The notes below the pieces were generated by a model that was not told where the DNA came from, ran no database searches, and saw only the letters and a program-made list of their open reading frames with translations. This document shows positions 26,219 to 35,110 of a stretch of 64,000 bases of DNA, one piece after another (the first letter of the stretch is position 1; each line of letters begins with the position of its first letter). The stretch covers positions 8,556,001 through 8,620,000 of the forward strand of contig NZ_CP046172.1 of NCBI RefSeq assembly GCF_011801145.1, given 5' to 3'. This DNA is from Nocardia arthritidis. Its GTDB lineage: Bacteria; Actinomycetota; Actinomycetes; Mycobacteriales; Mycobacteriaceae. The translations under genes and the position numbers were made by a program.

Positions 26219-27643
26219 CTATCGTAGGAGGCGCAGGCGCAGTTCCTGGTCTGCCGCCCTGACCAGGAGGTCGGCGTCGTGGCTGATCAGGACGACCACC
26301 GCGCCGGCGGCCGCGAGGTCGCGCATGACCCGGGTCATCGATCGGAGGTGGCGGCGGTCGACTCCGGAACTGGGTTCGTCGAAGACGATGATGCGGCGGC
26401 CGCTCAGGCGTGCCGTGGCGAGGATCAGGCGCTGCTGCTGGCCGCCCGACAGCGACAGGGGGTGCCGGCGGTGGCAACCGCCGAGATCGAGTTCGGCCAG
26501 TAGGTCGGGGGCGTGCGCCGCGTATTCCGTGGGCGTGCCGAGGCGCAGTTCGGCCTCGACGCTGTCGGTGAAGAGCTGACGCTGCACATCCTGCATGACG
26601 ATCGCGGTTTCGCGCTGCCGCCGTCGGCGGGGCAGCGCGAAACCGTCGAGCAGCACTCGGCCCGAATGACGTTGTAAGCCCGCCAGAATTCGGGCAAGCG
26701 TGCTCTTACCGGCACCATTCGGCCCGGTGACGGCGGTGACGACGCCGGCGGGTAGCCGTGCGTAGGCGATATCGAGCACGCGGCGTCCGTGAAACGCACA
26801 CCCGATATCGATGAGCTCGACACCGCGATCCACGGCGCACGCCGGTGTGTCGCGGACCGTCGCCACACTGGGTCCTCTCGCGAAAGCAGCCGTCCTGTCG
26901 GCCTTTTCGGGCGGATCGAGACTGCGCAGCCCCTGTGCGCGCATCGTCTCCTCGGTCAGTCCAGCGAATTCGGCCCTGCTCCACTCCTTTCGGACGCGGC
27001 CGTCGTGTAGCACCACGATCCGGTCGGCGAGGTGGCGCAGGTAATGCAGCCGGTGCTCGGCGATGACGATGGTCGTTCCCCGCTCCCGGAGCCGATACAG
27101 CACCGCGGTGAGATCGGCGATGCCCTGTGGGGAGAGGTTCGACGTCGGCTCGTCCAAGAGCAATACCGGAGGTTCGTGAGTGACGGCGGCAGCGCACGCC
27201 ACCCGCTGCTGCTGTCCGCCCGACAGCTCGCGAAGCCGGGTGCCGCTGAACGCGTCCAGCCCGAGGCCCGCCATGACCGCGCCGACACGGTCGCGAATAC
27301 ATCGAGGGTCGGCGCCGAAATTCTCCGAGGCGAAGGCCAATTCGGTGTCGACCGCGTCGGTGAAGAACTGACGGCGCGGATGCTGCAGCACCGTCCCGGT
27401 CAGCCGCCCCGCCTGCGCGAGGTCGGCGATCGGCGACCCGGCGACCCGGATCTCCCCTGCCAGTGTTCCCTGGTGGAAGTGCGGGATGAGCCCGTTCATC
27501 AACCTCAGCACCGAACTCTTTCCGGACCCGCTCGGCCCGCACAACACCACCGTCTCGCCGCGTCCAACCCGCAGATCCAACCCGTCCAGCACGACACTGT
27601 CGGCGCCCGAATACGACCAGCGGACATTCCGCAACTCGATCAT
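26219..27643 (-). CDS. ECF transporter, fused double ATPase (A/A' component)
   Basis: 474 residues with two ABC ATPase halves. Half one: Walker A GPSGSGKSS, signature LSGGQQQRV, Walker B LLLDEPTS. Half two: GPNGAGKST, LSGGQQQRL, IIVFDEPSS. Both keep the H-loop (AEHRL, SHDAD). Such fusions power energy-coupling-factor importers with an S and a T subunit, which are the two preceding genes. The ATG at 27643 overlaps the T-component stop (ATGA); the frame extending upstream to 27874 is not family sequence. Last gene of a six-gene operon. Confidence 0.9.
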   Translation of the reverse strand: MIELRNVRWSYSGADSVVLDGLDLRVGRGETVVLCGPSGSGKSSVLRLMNGLIPHFHQGTLAGEIRVAGSPIADLAQAGRLTGTVLQHPRRQFFTDAVDTELAFASENFGADPRCIRDRVGAVMAGLGLDAFSGTRLRELSGGQQQRVACAAAVTHEPPVLLLDEPTSNLSPQGIADLTAVLYRLRERGTTIVIAEHRLHYLRHLADRIVVLHDGRVRKEWSRAEFAGLTEETMRAQGLRSLDPPEKADRTAAFARGPSVATVRDTPACAVDRGVELIDIGCAFHGRRVLDIAYARLPAGVVTAVTGPNGAGKSTLARILAGLQRHSGRVLLDGFALPRRRRQRETAIVMQDVQRQLFTDSVEAELRLGTPTEYAAHAPDLLAELDLGGCHRRHPLSLSGGQQQRLILATARLSGRRIIVFDEPSSGVDRRHLRSMTRVMRDLAAAGAVVVLISHDADLLVRAADQELRLRLLR

Positions 27644-28347
27644 CGCCCGGTCTCCCAGCACAGCGTCGCCGCCACCAGCATCGCGAACACCATCGCGGCC
27701 GCCACGTCGACGGGTCCGAGCCGCAGCGGCCGCATCGACGTCGGCCGCGGGTGCGAGCCCAGTCCGCGTAGCAGCGCCGACGCCGAAAGATCCTCGGCCG
27801 CACGCAGACTCGACGCAATGAGCGGCACCGTGAAGAACTCGACGCTGAGCATCGGATGCCGCAGCATCATCCACCAGCCACCCAGCCCACGCAGCCGCAT
27901 GGCAGCCCGCACCGCGCGCGCCTCACCGACGATCGCGGGCACGAATCGCAGCAGCACAGCACCGGACACGGTGAACGCCATCGGCACCCGCGCCGACCGT
28001 AGCGCGGCGGTGAGCCGGGTCGGCGGGATGGTCCGGATCAGGTGTACGGCAATGCCTCCGACGGCCAGCAGCCGCAATCCGTACCCGGCGGTGACCGAGA
28101 CGAGTCCCAGCACCGGCCACGCCGCCGCCCGCGACAGATAGGCGACCGCCGCGGTCACCGCCACGGTCCCCACCAACCCGGCCGCACGCCGCCACGCGCG
28201 CGCCGAAAAGGCCAGCAGCACACCGGTGATCAGGGCGGCCGGAACGAATCGTGTTCCGCCGGGACTCATCAGCGCGACGCTCGCCGCCAGCAGCAGCGCG
28301 AGCGCCACGCGCGGATCCAGCTCCCAGCGCGACGTGCGGCTGGTCAC
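27640..28347 (-). CDS. ECF transporter T component (EcfT-like)
   Basis: 235-residue membrane protein with about five hydrophobic helices and the two EcfT-type coupling segments containing an Ala-Arg-Gly-like motif (AMRLRGLGGWW and SALLRGLGSH) that dock into the ATPases. The GTG start at 28347 overlaps the S-component stop (GTGA). Much longer frames covering it from 29031 are artefacts of GC bias. It transmits ATPase movement to the substrate-binding S subunit. Confidence 0.85.
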   Translation of the reverse strand: MTSRTSRWELDPRVALALLLAASVALMSPGGTRFVPAALITGVLLAFSARAWRRAAGLVGTVAVTAAVAYLSRAAAWPVLGLVSVTAGYGLRLLAVGGIAVHLIRTIPPTRLTAALRSARVPMAFTVSGAVLLRFVPAIVGEARAVRAAMRLRGLGGWWMMLRHPMLSVEFFTVPLIASSLRAAEDLSASALLRGLGSHPRPTSMRPLRLGPVDVAAAMVFAMLVAATLCWETGR

Positions 28348-28958
28348 GCCAGCCCGGCCTTCCGGAAGTGCTTGTCCAGCAGCCGCATTCCCAGCAGGCC
28401 GCCGAGGACGCCGAACACGAGCAGGGACAGGTCGAAGGCGACCAATACGGCGGGTGACAACAGCGCGTCGAGGCGCTCGAGGTAATCCGCGCCCATCTCC
28501 CGCATATAGGGGCTGGACAGGAATTCGTCGCGGGCATAGAACAACGGCAGAAACAGCCCGACGAACCACGAGCTGAACGCGGCATAGGCGAGCACGCTCG
28601 CGCTCCGCGAGCGATACCGGCCCAGCCACAGCAGAACCTCGGCGACCAGCGCGGCCACCACCGCGACGGCGAGACAGATCGGCGGACTGCCGATGGCGAG
28701 CATGAAACCGCTGACGATAACGGCGAATACGGTGATCATGCCCGCGTGCCGCACCCTGGTGAGGAACAGCATGAACGGCACACCGCCGGCCACGATGCTC
28801 ACCGCGACCGAGGCCAAAGTCGCCAGCGGACCTATGAATTCGAGCGCGTTGAAGACGCCGACGGTGACGATATAGAGGGCGCCGAAGATTCCGATGTCGA
28901 TGAGATCCCTGGGACTCATCCGGACATCGATGCGGCGCGGCGCGAATTCGACGCTCAT
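28344..28958 (-). CDS. ECF transporter S component (MptD/Trep_Strep-like)
   Basis: 204 residues, about six membrane helices, opening SPRDLIDIGIFGALYIVTVGVFNAL as in the MptD/Trep_Strep group of putative S components. In other bacteria this group is linked to YbtPQ/IrtAB-like ABC pairs and siderophore loci (for example equibactin). It determines substrate specificity; a metallophore or its precursor is the best guess from context only. The ATG at 28958 overlaps the upstream ABC stop (ATGA). Confidence 0.8.
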   Translation of the reverse strand: MSVEFAPRRIDVRMSPRDLIDIGIFGALYIVTVGVFNALEFIGPLATLASVAVSIVAGGVPFMLFLTRVRHAGMITVFAVIVSGFMLAIGSPPICLAVAVVAALVAEVLLWLGRYRSRSASVLAYAAFSSWFVGLFLPLFYARDEFLSSPYMREMGADYLERLDALLSPAVLVAFDLSLLVFGVLGGLLGMRLLDKHFRKAGLA

Positions 28959-30670
28959 GACACCACCGCCGCCGGCGTGGCCACCGTCCAGAAGTCGGCG
29001 TAGTGGCCGCCCAGACGAAGCAGCTGATCATGGGTGCCGGATTCGACGATGCGGCCGCCGTCGAGGAAGACGATGCGGTCGGCGCCCCGGACGGTATGCA
29101 GCCGGTGGGCGACCATGACGACGGTCCGGCCCGCCATGAGCCGCTCGATGCCCACGTGGACCGCGGCCTCGTTGACCGGGTCGAGCGCGGAGGTCACCTC
29201 GTCGAGCAGGACGATGGGGGCATCCTTCAGCAGTGCCCGCGCGATCGAAACCCGTTGGCGCTCACCGCCGGACAGCAGCGCGCCGCCCTCGCCGACGGTG
29301 GTCGCCCAGCCGTCGGGCAGGCGGTCGATCACCTCGTCCAGGCATGCGGCGGTCGCGGCCGCGCGGACCTCGGCGTCGGTGGCGTCGGGGCGGCCGAGGC
29401 GGATGTTGTCCTCGATGGTGCCGTCGAACAGGTACACGTCCTGGAAGACGATCGCGATCCGGTCCCGCAGCAGCCCGGTGTCGATGGCGCGCACATCAAC
29501 GTCGCCCACGCCCACCGAGCCCGCGTCGACGTCGTAGAACCGGGCGAGCAGCCGCAGCAGGGTGCTCTTGCCCGCACCCGACGGCCCGACGATGGCGATC
29601 CGCTGCCCCTCCGGCACGGTCAGCGACAGGTCGTCGATCACGGTGCGGCCGTTGTGCGCGAAGGTGACGGATTCGAAGCTCACGCCGTGGTGGGCGGGCT
29701 CGATCGGCCGATCCGCCTCGGGCAGCGGTTCGGTGCGCAGGAGCGTATCGAGTTGCGCCAGAACCGTACGCGTGCCGCGGAGTTTGCCACCGATGTCCGA
29801 TAGCGACAGCAGCGGGTCCGCGCAGCGGGCCGCCAGCACCAGAGTCGCCAAAACCTCTGCCGCGCCGATGGTCCCACCGATCGCCAGGTAGGCAGCCAGC
29901 GTCAGCAATGCCGTGAACATCGCCTGCACCGTGAGGGTCAGGCCGATGACGCCGGGCAGCGCCGCGAGCGCGGAGCGGTGGGACGCGCGCCGGACCTCGC
30001 GCAGTGAATCGTCGAGCAGGGCGAATCGCTCGCCGGTGCGGCCTCCGGCCCGCAGCACCGGCTGGGCCTGGAGGTATTCGATAACGCGTCCGGCGGCCTC
30101 GTGGTCGCGCTCGTGGCGGTTCGCGTCGGCGGCGGCGGTGGCGCGTCCGGCCCGGAGCTGGACGGCCGCGACGATCGGCGCGGCCAGCAGTGCCGCCAGC
30201 CCCAATTGCCAATTGCAGGCGAGCATCACGGCGACAATTGTCAGCGGCGTCACGGCGGCGGATACGAATGGCGACAGCAGATGTGCGATCACGCTCATCG
30301 CCTGCAGCACACCGCGACCGGCCAGCACCGATACCTCACCGACCCGGCTCGCGTTGTACCAGCCGAGGGGAAGCCGGGCCAGGTGGTCGCCGAGGCGGTG
30401 GTACAGGCCGCGCAACATGGTTGTCCCGACGCGGAATCCGGACAGATCACTGCGATAGCGAAGGATCGCGTAGACCGCTACCGCGGCGCCGAAGGCGACC
30501 AGCCAGGGCCGGGCGGCACCGGGGTGCGGCCCGAACAGTGCCCGCAGCACCGGAACCAGCAGCGCGTAGGACAGTCCTTCGGCCACAGCGGTGACCGTCA
30601 TCAAGGCGATGGTGCGGCGCACCGGCCCGGCGTACTCGGTTCCCAGTACGCGCAACAACATTCGGATCAT
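28955..30670 (-). CDS. ABC transporter half (IrtB/YbtQ-like permease-ATPase fusion)
   Basis: 571 residues: a six-helix type IV exporter-fold membrane domain (residues ~15-310), then an ATPase with Walker A GPSGAGKST, signature LLSGGERQRV and Walker B IVLLDEVTSALD. With the partner encoded upstream it forms a heterodimer. The IrtAB and YbtPQ pairs of this fold import ferric siderophores despite looking like exporters. The association with ECF components supports an uptake role. Its stop and start overlap both neighbours by 4 bp. Confidence 0.85.
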   Translation of the reverse strand: MIRMLLRVLGTEYAGPVRRTIALMTVTAVAEGLSYALLVPVLRALFGPHPGAARPWLVAFGAAVAVYAILRYRSDLSGFRVGTTMLRGLYHRLGDHLARLPLGWYNASRVGEVSVLAGRGVLQAMSVIAHLLSPFVSAAVTPLTIVAVMLACNWQLGLAALLAAPIVAAVQLRAGRATAAADANRHERDHEAAGRVIEYLQAQPVLRAGGRTGERFALLDDSLREVRRASHRSALAALPGVIGLTLTVQAMFTALLTLAAYLAIGGTIGAAEVLATLVLAARCADPLLSLSDIGGKLRGTRTVLAQLDTLLRTEPLPEADRPIEPAHHGVSFESVTFAHNGRTVIDDLSLTVPEGQRIAIVGPSGAGKSTLLRLLARFYDVDAGSVGVGDVDVRAIDTGLLRDRIAIVFQDVYLFDGTIEDNIRLGRPDATDAEVRAAATAACLDEVIDRLPDGWATTVGEGGALLSGGERQRVSIARALLKDAPIVLLDEVTSALDPVNEAAVHVGIERLMAGRTVVMVAHRLHTVRGADRIVFLDGGRIVESGTHDQLLRLGGHYADFWTVATPAAVVS

Positions 30671-32490
30671 CGGGGTTCTCCTTGCGGCGTACCGCGGTCG
30701 ATATCGATCGTCTCGGCGAGCGCGGCTCGTTGGGATTGCCAGAACGCGGCGAACCGCCCCGCGCGGGCGAGCAGCTCGGCGGGCGCCCCGGATTCGACGA
30801 CGGACCCGTTCTCCAGCATGACGACGGTGTCGGCCTCGGCGATGGTCTCGAGACGATGCGCGATAACCAGCGTCGTTCGGGTGCCCGCTGACGCCGCGAG
30901 CGCCCGGCGCACCGCCTGTTCGGTGCGCGGATCGGCGAAGGAGGTCGCCTCGTCGAGCACCAGCACCGGTGTGTCGGCCAGCAGCGCGCGGGCGATCGAG
31001 ATCCGTTGCGCCTCACCGCCGGACAGTTCGACGTCCGCACCGATCACGGTGTCGTACCCGTGCGGCAGTTCCAGAATCCGGTCGTGGATATGCGCACGCC
31101 TGGCGGCCTGGACCACGTCCGCACGGTCGGCGTGCGGCACCGCGAGCGCGATATTGTCCGCGACCGATGCGCGCAGCAGGCGCACGTCCTGGAAGACGAA
31201 CGACACCAGCCGGTACAGCTCGCGGCCGCCGATCTCGCGCAGGTCGACTCCGCCGAGGGTGATCACACCGCCGTCCGGGTCGAAGAACCGCGGCAACAGC
31301 TGTACCAGCGTGGACTTTCCGCTGCCCGAGGGGCCGACGATCGCGGTGACCGTGCCCGGCTCCAGCACCAGGTCGATGCCGCGCAATACCTCGCGGCCGG
31401 TGTCGTAGCCGAAGCGGATATCGCGCATCTCCACGCGGTGCCCGCGCGGCGCGACGGGGTGCGCGGGTTCCGGAAGCGGCTGTACCGCAAGGACATCCCG
31501 GATCCGGCCGACCGCTCGGCCGGCGGCCTGCAGATCGTCGAAGCCATGCCCCAGTGCTGCCACCGGAGCGGTCAGGCCCAAGCCGAGCAGCAGGAACGGC
31601 AGCAGATCCGCCGGGGCCAGACCGCCATCCGTGATCAGCGCCGTACCGCCGACCAACACGACCAGCAGCACGAACGGCGGCGACAGCGCCAGCTGCATAC
31701 CAGCGGCGACCGCCGAGACACCGCGTACCCAGCGGTAGAAGGTGGTGGCGAAATCGTCTGTGGCCGTGCGGAATCGACCGTGGGCACGTTCGGATCCACC
31801 GAACGCCTTGACCACCGCGATACCCTGCACGAATTCGACGACCGAGCTCGTGATCCGACCCATGGCCGCATCGAATTCCCGCTGCTCACGCACCCGCGCC
31901 GGGGTCATCAGCAACGGGACCAGCGCGATCGCCAGCACCACCGGGATCAGCGTGATCAGCGTGAGCCGCCAGTCGACGGTGAACAGGTAGACCAGCGACA
32001 CCAGCGGTACCACGAACGCCGAGACCAGTTCGCCGGGCGCGTGTGCGATGAACGGGTGCACCGCACTCACATCCTCGCCGACCACCTTCGCCAGCTCACC
32101 GGTGCGCCGCCGGGAGAACCAGCCGATCGGCACCTGCCCCAGCCGCGCGGCCAGCCGGCGGCGGAACGACAGCTGCACCCGGCTGTCGAGCAGATGCCCG
32201 ATCCCGGAGGATCCGGCGGTGAACACCAGCCGGACGAACAGTCCAGCCGCGCCCGCGATCACGACCATCCGGATATGACCGTGGTCGATAGGGCCGGGCG
32301 ACAACAGGGTTCGCCCCAGCTCGACGACCGCGAGTAAGGGTGCCAAACCCGCGACGGCGCCGATCACCTGCAGGACGACCACCGCGGCGAAACTCGGCAG
32401 GAAGGGCCGCAGCAGTCCCGCAAGGCTCTGTCCCGCAACCGAATCGGTGGGCCGTTCCGCGGTTCCGGCGATATCGGTGGCGGTCATCAC
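30667..32490 (-). CDS. ABC transporter half (IrtA/YbtP-like, no siderophore-interaction domain)
   Basis: 607 residues: N-terminal leader, six membrane helices, then ATPase (Walker A GPSGSGKST, signature ELSGGEAQRI, Walker B LVLDEATSFADP). The Walker B glutamate is present (DEATSFAD). It has no N-terminal FAD/siderophore-interacting domain as found in mycobacterial IrtA, resembling YbtP more. Partner of the gene at 28955. ATGA overlap with the MFS gene upstream. Confidence 0.85.
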   Translation of the reverse strand: MMTATDIAGTAERPTDSVAGQSLAGLLRPFLPSFAAVVVLQVIGAVAGLAPLLAVVELGRTLLSPGPIDHGHIRMVVIAGAAGLFVRLVFTAGSSGIGHLLDSRVQLSFRRRLAARLGQVPIGWFSRRRTGELAKVVGEDVSAVHPFIAHAPGELVSAFVVPLVSLVYLFTVDWRLTLITLIPVVLAIALVPLLMTPARVREQREFDAAMGRITSSVVEFVQGIAVVKAFGGSERAHGRFRTATDDFATTFYRWVRGVSAVAAGMQLALSPPFVLLVVLVGGTALITDGGLAPADLLPFLLLGLGLTAPVAALGHGFDDLQAAGRAVGRIRDVLAVQPLPEPAHPVAPRGHRVEMRDIRFGYDTGREVLRGIDLVLEPGTVTAIVGPSGSGKSTLVQLLPRFFDPDGGVITLGGVDLREIGGRELYRLVSFVFQDVRLLRASVADNIALAVPHADRADVVQAARRAHIHDRILELPHGYDTVIGADVELSGGEAQRISIARALLADTPVLVLDEATSFADPRTEQAVRRALAASAGTRTTLVIAHRLETIAEADTVVMLENGSVVESGAPAELLARAGRFAAFWQSQRAALAETIDIDRGTPQGEPR

Positions 32491-33932
32491 TTGCCCACCT
32501 TCGCGACGAGTTGCTCGATGTCATCCGGCTCGGTGGGTTTCGGTGGCAGGGCCCGGCGCAGGACGGCGGCGGCGATCAGGGCGGCCACGACCAGCAATGC
32601 GGCGCAGAGGACGAAGCCGAGCTGGTATCCGCTATTGAGGGCCTCCGGCGTGACGTTGCGGCCGGTGCGGTCATGCGCCGCGGTGCCGAGAGCCGCGAGT
32701 CCGAGCGAGGCGCCGATCTGCCGCGAGCTGCTGAGCAGACCCGAAGCGGTCCCGGCCTCGTGCGGTGCGACACCGGCGGTGGCGGTGGCGACGACCGGTC
32801 CGAGGCAGAGCCCGAACCCGACGCTGGCGACGATCGATGGCCCGAGCACGTCGGTGGCGAACGCGCCGTCGGGGCTGATCAGGCCGAACCAGCCGAACCC
32901 TGCCGCGGTCAGCAGGCCGCCGACGACCAGCAGGGTACGGGCAGCGATGCGGTAGCCGAGCTTCATGGCGAGGACGGAGCCGACGACCACACCGAGCGCG
33001 AAGGGCAGGAATTCGGCGCCGGTCAGGGCCGGCCCGGTCCCGAGCACTCGTTGCAGGTAGAGGGACATGAAGTAGAAGGCCGCGGCCATGGCGGCGCCGA
33101 CCAGCAGGTTGTACGCGTTGGCACCGGCGACCGCGCGATTGGCGAACAGCCCGAGCCGGATCAACGGTTCGCGGTTGGTGGTCCGCTCGACGCCGAGGAA
33201 CGCGGCCAGCAGTGCCGCGGCGACCATCAGTGTGGTGACGGTGATCGGTGAACTCCACGCGTACTGATCGGTGCGCACCACACCGAACACCAGCAGGGTC
33301 AGGCCCGAGGTGGCCAGGACCGCGCCGAGCACGTCCGGCCGACCTCCGCGTCCGGTCGCCGGATCACCAGCGATGCCGCGCCGGGCAAGCACCAGCGCGC
33401 AGGCGGCCATCGGCACGTTCACGAACATCGCCCAGCGCCAGCTGACGTACTCGGTGAGCACGCCGCCGATCAGCACGCCGAATGCGCCGCCCGCGGCGTT
33501 CACCGCGCTCCACACGCCGAAGGCCCGGACGCGGGCCTTCCCGGCGGGGAATGTCGCGGTCAGCAGGGCCAGCGCGGCCGGGGCCAGGGCGGCCGCTCCG
33601 ATCCCCTGGGCGGCGCGGGCGGCGACCAGGTGGCCGGGCACCTGAGCGAAACCGCCTGCCAGCGAGGCGATTCCGAACAGTCCGAGCCCGAGCAGCAGGA
33701 CGCGCTTGCGACCGTACCGATCGGCGGCCTTGCCCCCGAGCAGCAACAGTCCGCCGAAGGTGAGGGCGTAGGCGTGAATCACCCAGGTCACGCCGACCGC
33801 ACCGAACCCAAGACCGGCGGCGATCTGGGGCAGCCCGACATTCACGACCGACAGGTCCAGCGACACCATGAATTGCACGACGGCCACCGCGGCGAGCGTG
33901 AGCCCGGAACGCGCGACCGAACCATTCCCCAT
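32487..33932 (-). CDS. MFS exporter, DHA2 (EmrB/QacA) type
   Basis: 481 residues, about 14 hydrophobic helices. The DHA2 signatures LDLSVVNVGLPQIAAGLG in helix 1 and GGKAADRYGRKRVLLLG (motif A) are clear, as is RAAQGIGAAALAPAALALL (motif B) and GVLIGGVLTEYVSWRWAMFVNVP (motif C). Proton-driven drug or siderophore export is expected. I choose the ATG at 33932, with AAGGGGGG upstream; the frame from 33977 would begin inside the operator palindrome at 33967-33986. First gene of the operon that continues to 26219, controlled by the divergent TetR gene. Confidence 0.85.
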   Translation of the reverse strand: MGNGSVARSGLTLAAVAVVQFMVSLDLSVVNVGLPQIAAGLGFGAVGVTWVIHAYALTFGGLLLLGGKAADRYGRKRVLLLGLGLFGIASLAGGFAQVPGHLVAARAAQGIGAAALAPAALALLTATFPAGKARVRAFGVWSAVNAAGGAFGVLIGGVLTEYVSWRWAMFVNVPMAACALVLARRGIAGDPATGRGGRPDVLGAVLATSGLTLLVFGVVRTDQYAWSSPITVTTLMVAAALLAAFLGVERTTNREPLIRLGLFANRAVAGANAYNLLVGAAMAAAFYFMSLYLQRVLGTGPALTGAEFLPFALGVVVGSVLAMKLGYRIAARTLLVVGGLLTAAGFGWFGLISPDGAFATDVLGPSIVASVGFGLCLGPVVATATAGVAPHEAGTASGLLSSSRQIGASLGLAALGTAAHDRTGRNVTPEALNSGYQLGFVLCAALLVVAALIAAAVLRRALPPKPTEPDDIEQLVAKVGK

Positions 33933-33966
33933 CACGGACTTCACCCCCCTTACCGGCGGTTTCGAC

Positions 33967-33986
33967 TTTTCGAACATGTTCCGAAA
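33967..33986. promoter_or_regulatory. Palindromic operator between MFS and TetR genes
   Basis: TTTTCGAACATGTTCCGAAA: the two 10-bp halves match as inverted repeats at 8 of 10 positions around ACATGT. It lies 35-55 bp before the MFS start and about 90 bp before the TetR start, the expected place for TetR autoregulation and control of the transport operon. Confidence 0.65.
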
Positions 33987-34073
33987 GTAGCATTCGAAGA
34001 ACTGGGATGTCGAGAACGAACTCGAAGCACCGCGATTTCACGGCCCGGGCAGGCGGGGCGGCATGATGGGACG

Positions 34074-34757
34074 ATGCCCCGATCGACCGCAGCACCGGGC
34101 CGCACCGGCCGACCTCCCCGCACCTCGCGTGCGCAGATCCTCACCGCGGCCCGGCAACTCATCGACCGGGACGGCTGGGAGAAACTGACCATCCGTCGGC
34201 TGGCCGCGGAGATCGGCGTCGGAGCGACGACCCTCTATCACCACATCCGAGATAAGGAAGACCTGCTGATCCAGCTGCTCAATCACCACATCGAGCAGGT
34301 CGAACACCCCCCGCTACCCGACGATCCGCGCGATCGCATCATCGCGACCGCCATCGCGATGCACGACGCACTCGCGGATTGGCCCTGGGCCGCCGAGGTA
34401 CTCACCACCGACGGCTTCGTCGGCCTGCTCGACGAATCGGCGCTCTGGATGGTCGAATCCATCATCGCCGCCGCGGCCGACTACGGATGCACACCCGAGC
34501 AGGCCGTCGACACCTTCCGCAGCATCTGGTACTACACCGTCGGCGAGATCCTCGTGCGCGCCCACTCCCCGCGCACCCCACCCGCCGTCGACTCCCCCAC
34601 CCGCCGCGACATCTCCTTCAACGGTTTCGACACCTCCCAGGTGCCGCACCTATCGGCCATCGGCGACCGCTGGCCGACCTTCGCGGCCCGCGATACCTAC
34701 CGTCATGGCCTCCACACGCTCGTCTACGGCCTACTCCCGCAAGCCAATTCGCAATAG
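34074..34757 (+). CDS. TetR/AcrR-family repressor
   Basis: 227 residues. The HTH (ILTAARQLIDRDGWEKLT, then LAAEIGVGATTLYHHIRDKEDL) begins about residue 20 and is TetR-like (YHHIRDKEDLL variant). The C-terminal half resembles TetR_C (tetracycline-repressor-type) ligand domains: ALADWPWAAEVL and SIWYYTVGEILVRAH. Divergent from the MFS/ABC/ECF operon with a palindrome between them; it is the likely repressor. Confidence 0.88.
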   Translation: MPRSTAAPGRTGRPPRTSRAQILTAARQLIDRDGWEKLTIRRLAAEIGVGATTLYHHIRDKEDLLIQLLNHHIEQVEHPPLPDDPRDRIIATAIAMHDALADWPWAAEVLTTDGFVGLLDESALWMVESIIAAAADYGCTPEQAVDTFRSIWYYTVGEILVRAHSPRTPPAVDSPTRRDISFNGFDTSQVPHLSAIGDRWPTFAARDTYRHGLHTLVYGLLPQANSQ

Positions 34758-35110
34758 ACGCGATCGGACACGAGCCGTCGGCCGATGGAGGCGATACGGG
34801 CAACGGCCAAATCAGTTGCCGCAGAACCTGATCCGTCGGTCAAGCCGAAACGCCTAGCAGATCGATCGCGACGAGAGGGCGCGATGTCGGTCACATCATG
34901 CCGAAAGCCCTTGTCTCCGAAGGTGCCTCGCGGGATGGGAAGAATCAGTGAGATTCTAATTATGTTCGACCGGCGCTCCCGCGGCGTAGATCTGTAGGTC
35001 GGATCCGAAATCCGGACGAATGACCGCTGACGTTCTTCGCTGACACCAGAGATTCCAGGTGTGGTCGGACGAAGTTCGGCGCGCGTCTGTGGGGCGTAGG
35101 GGAAACCGAA
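34758..35110. other. Intergenic region ahead of the plus-strand biosynthetic operon
   Basis: About 350 bp, no supported gene. An AT-richer patch around 34945-34968 (GATTCTAATTATG) is the likeliest promoter zone for the operon starting at 35111. No strong inverted repeat seen. Confidence 0.5.
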
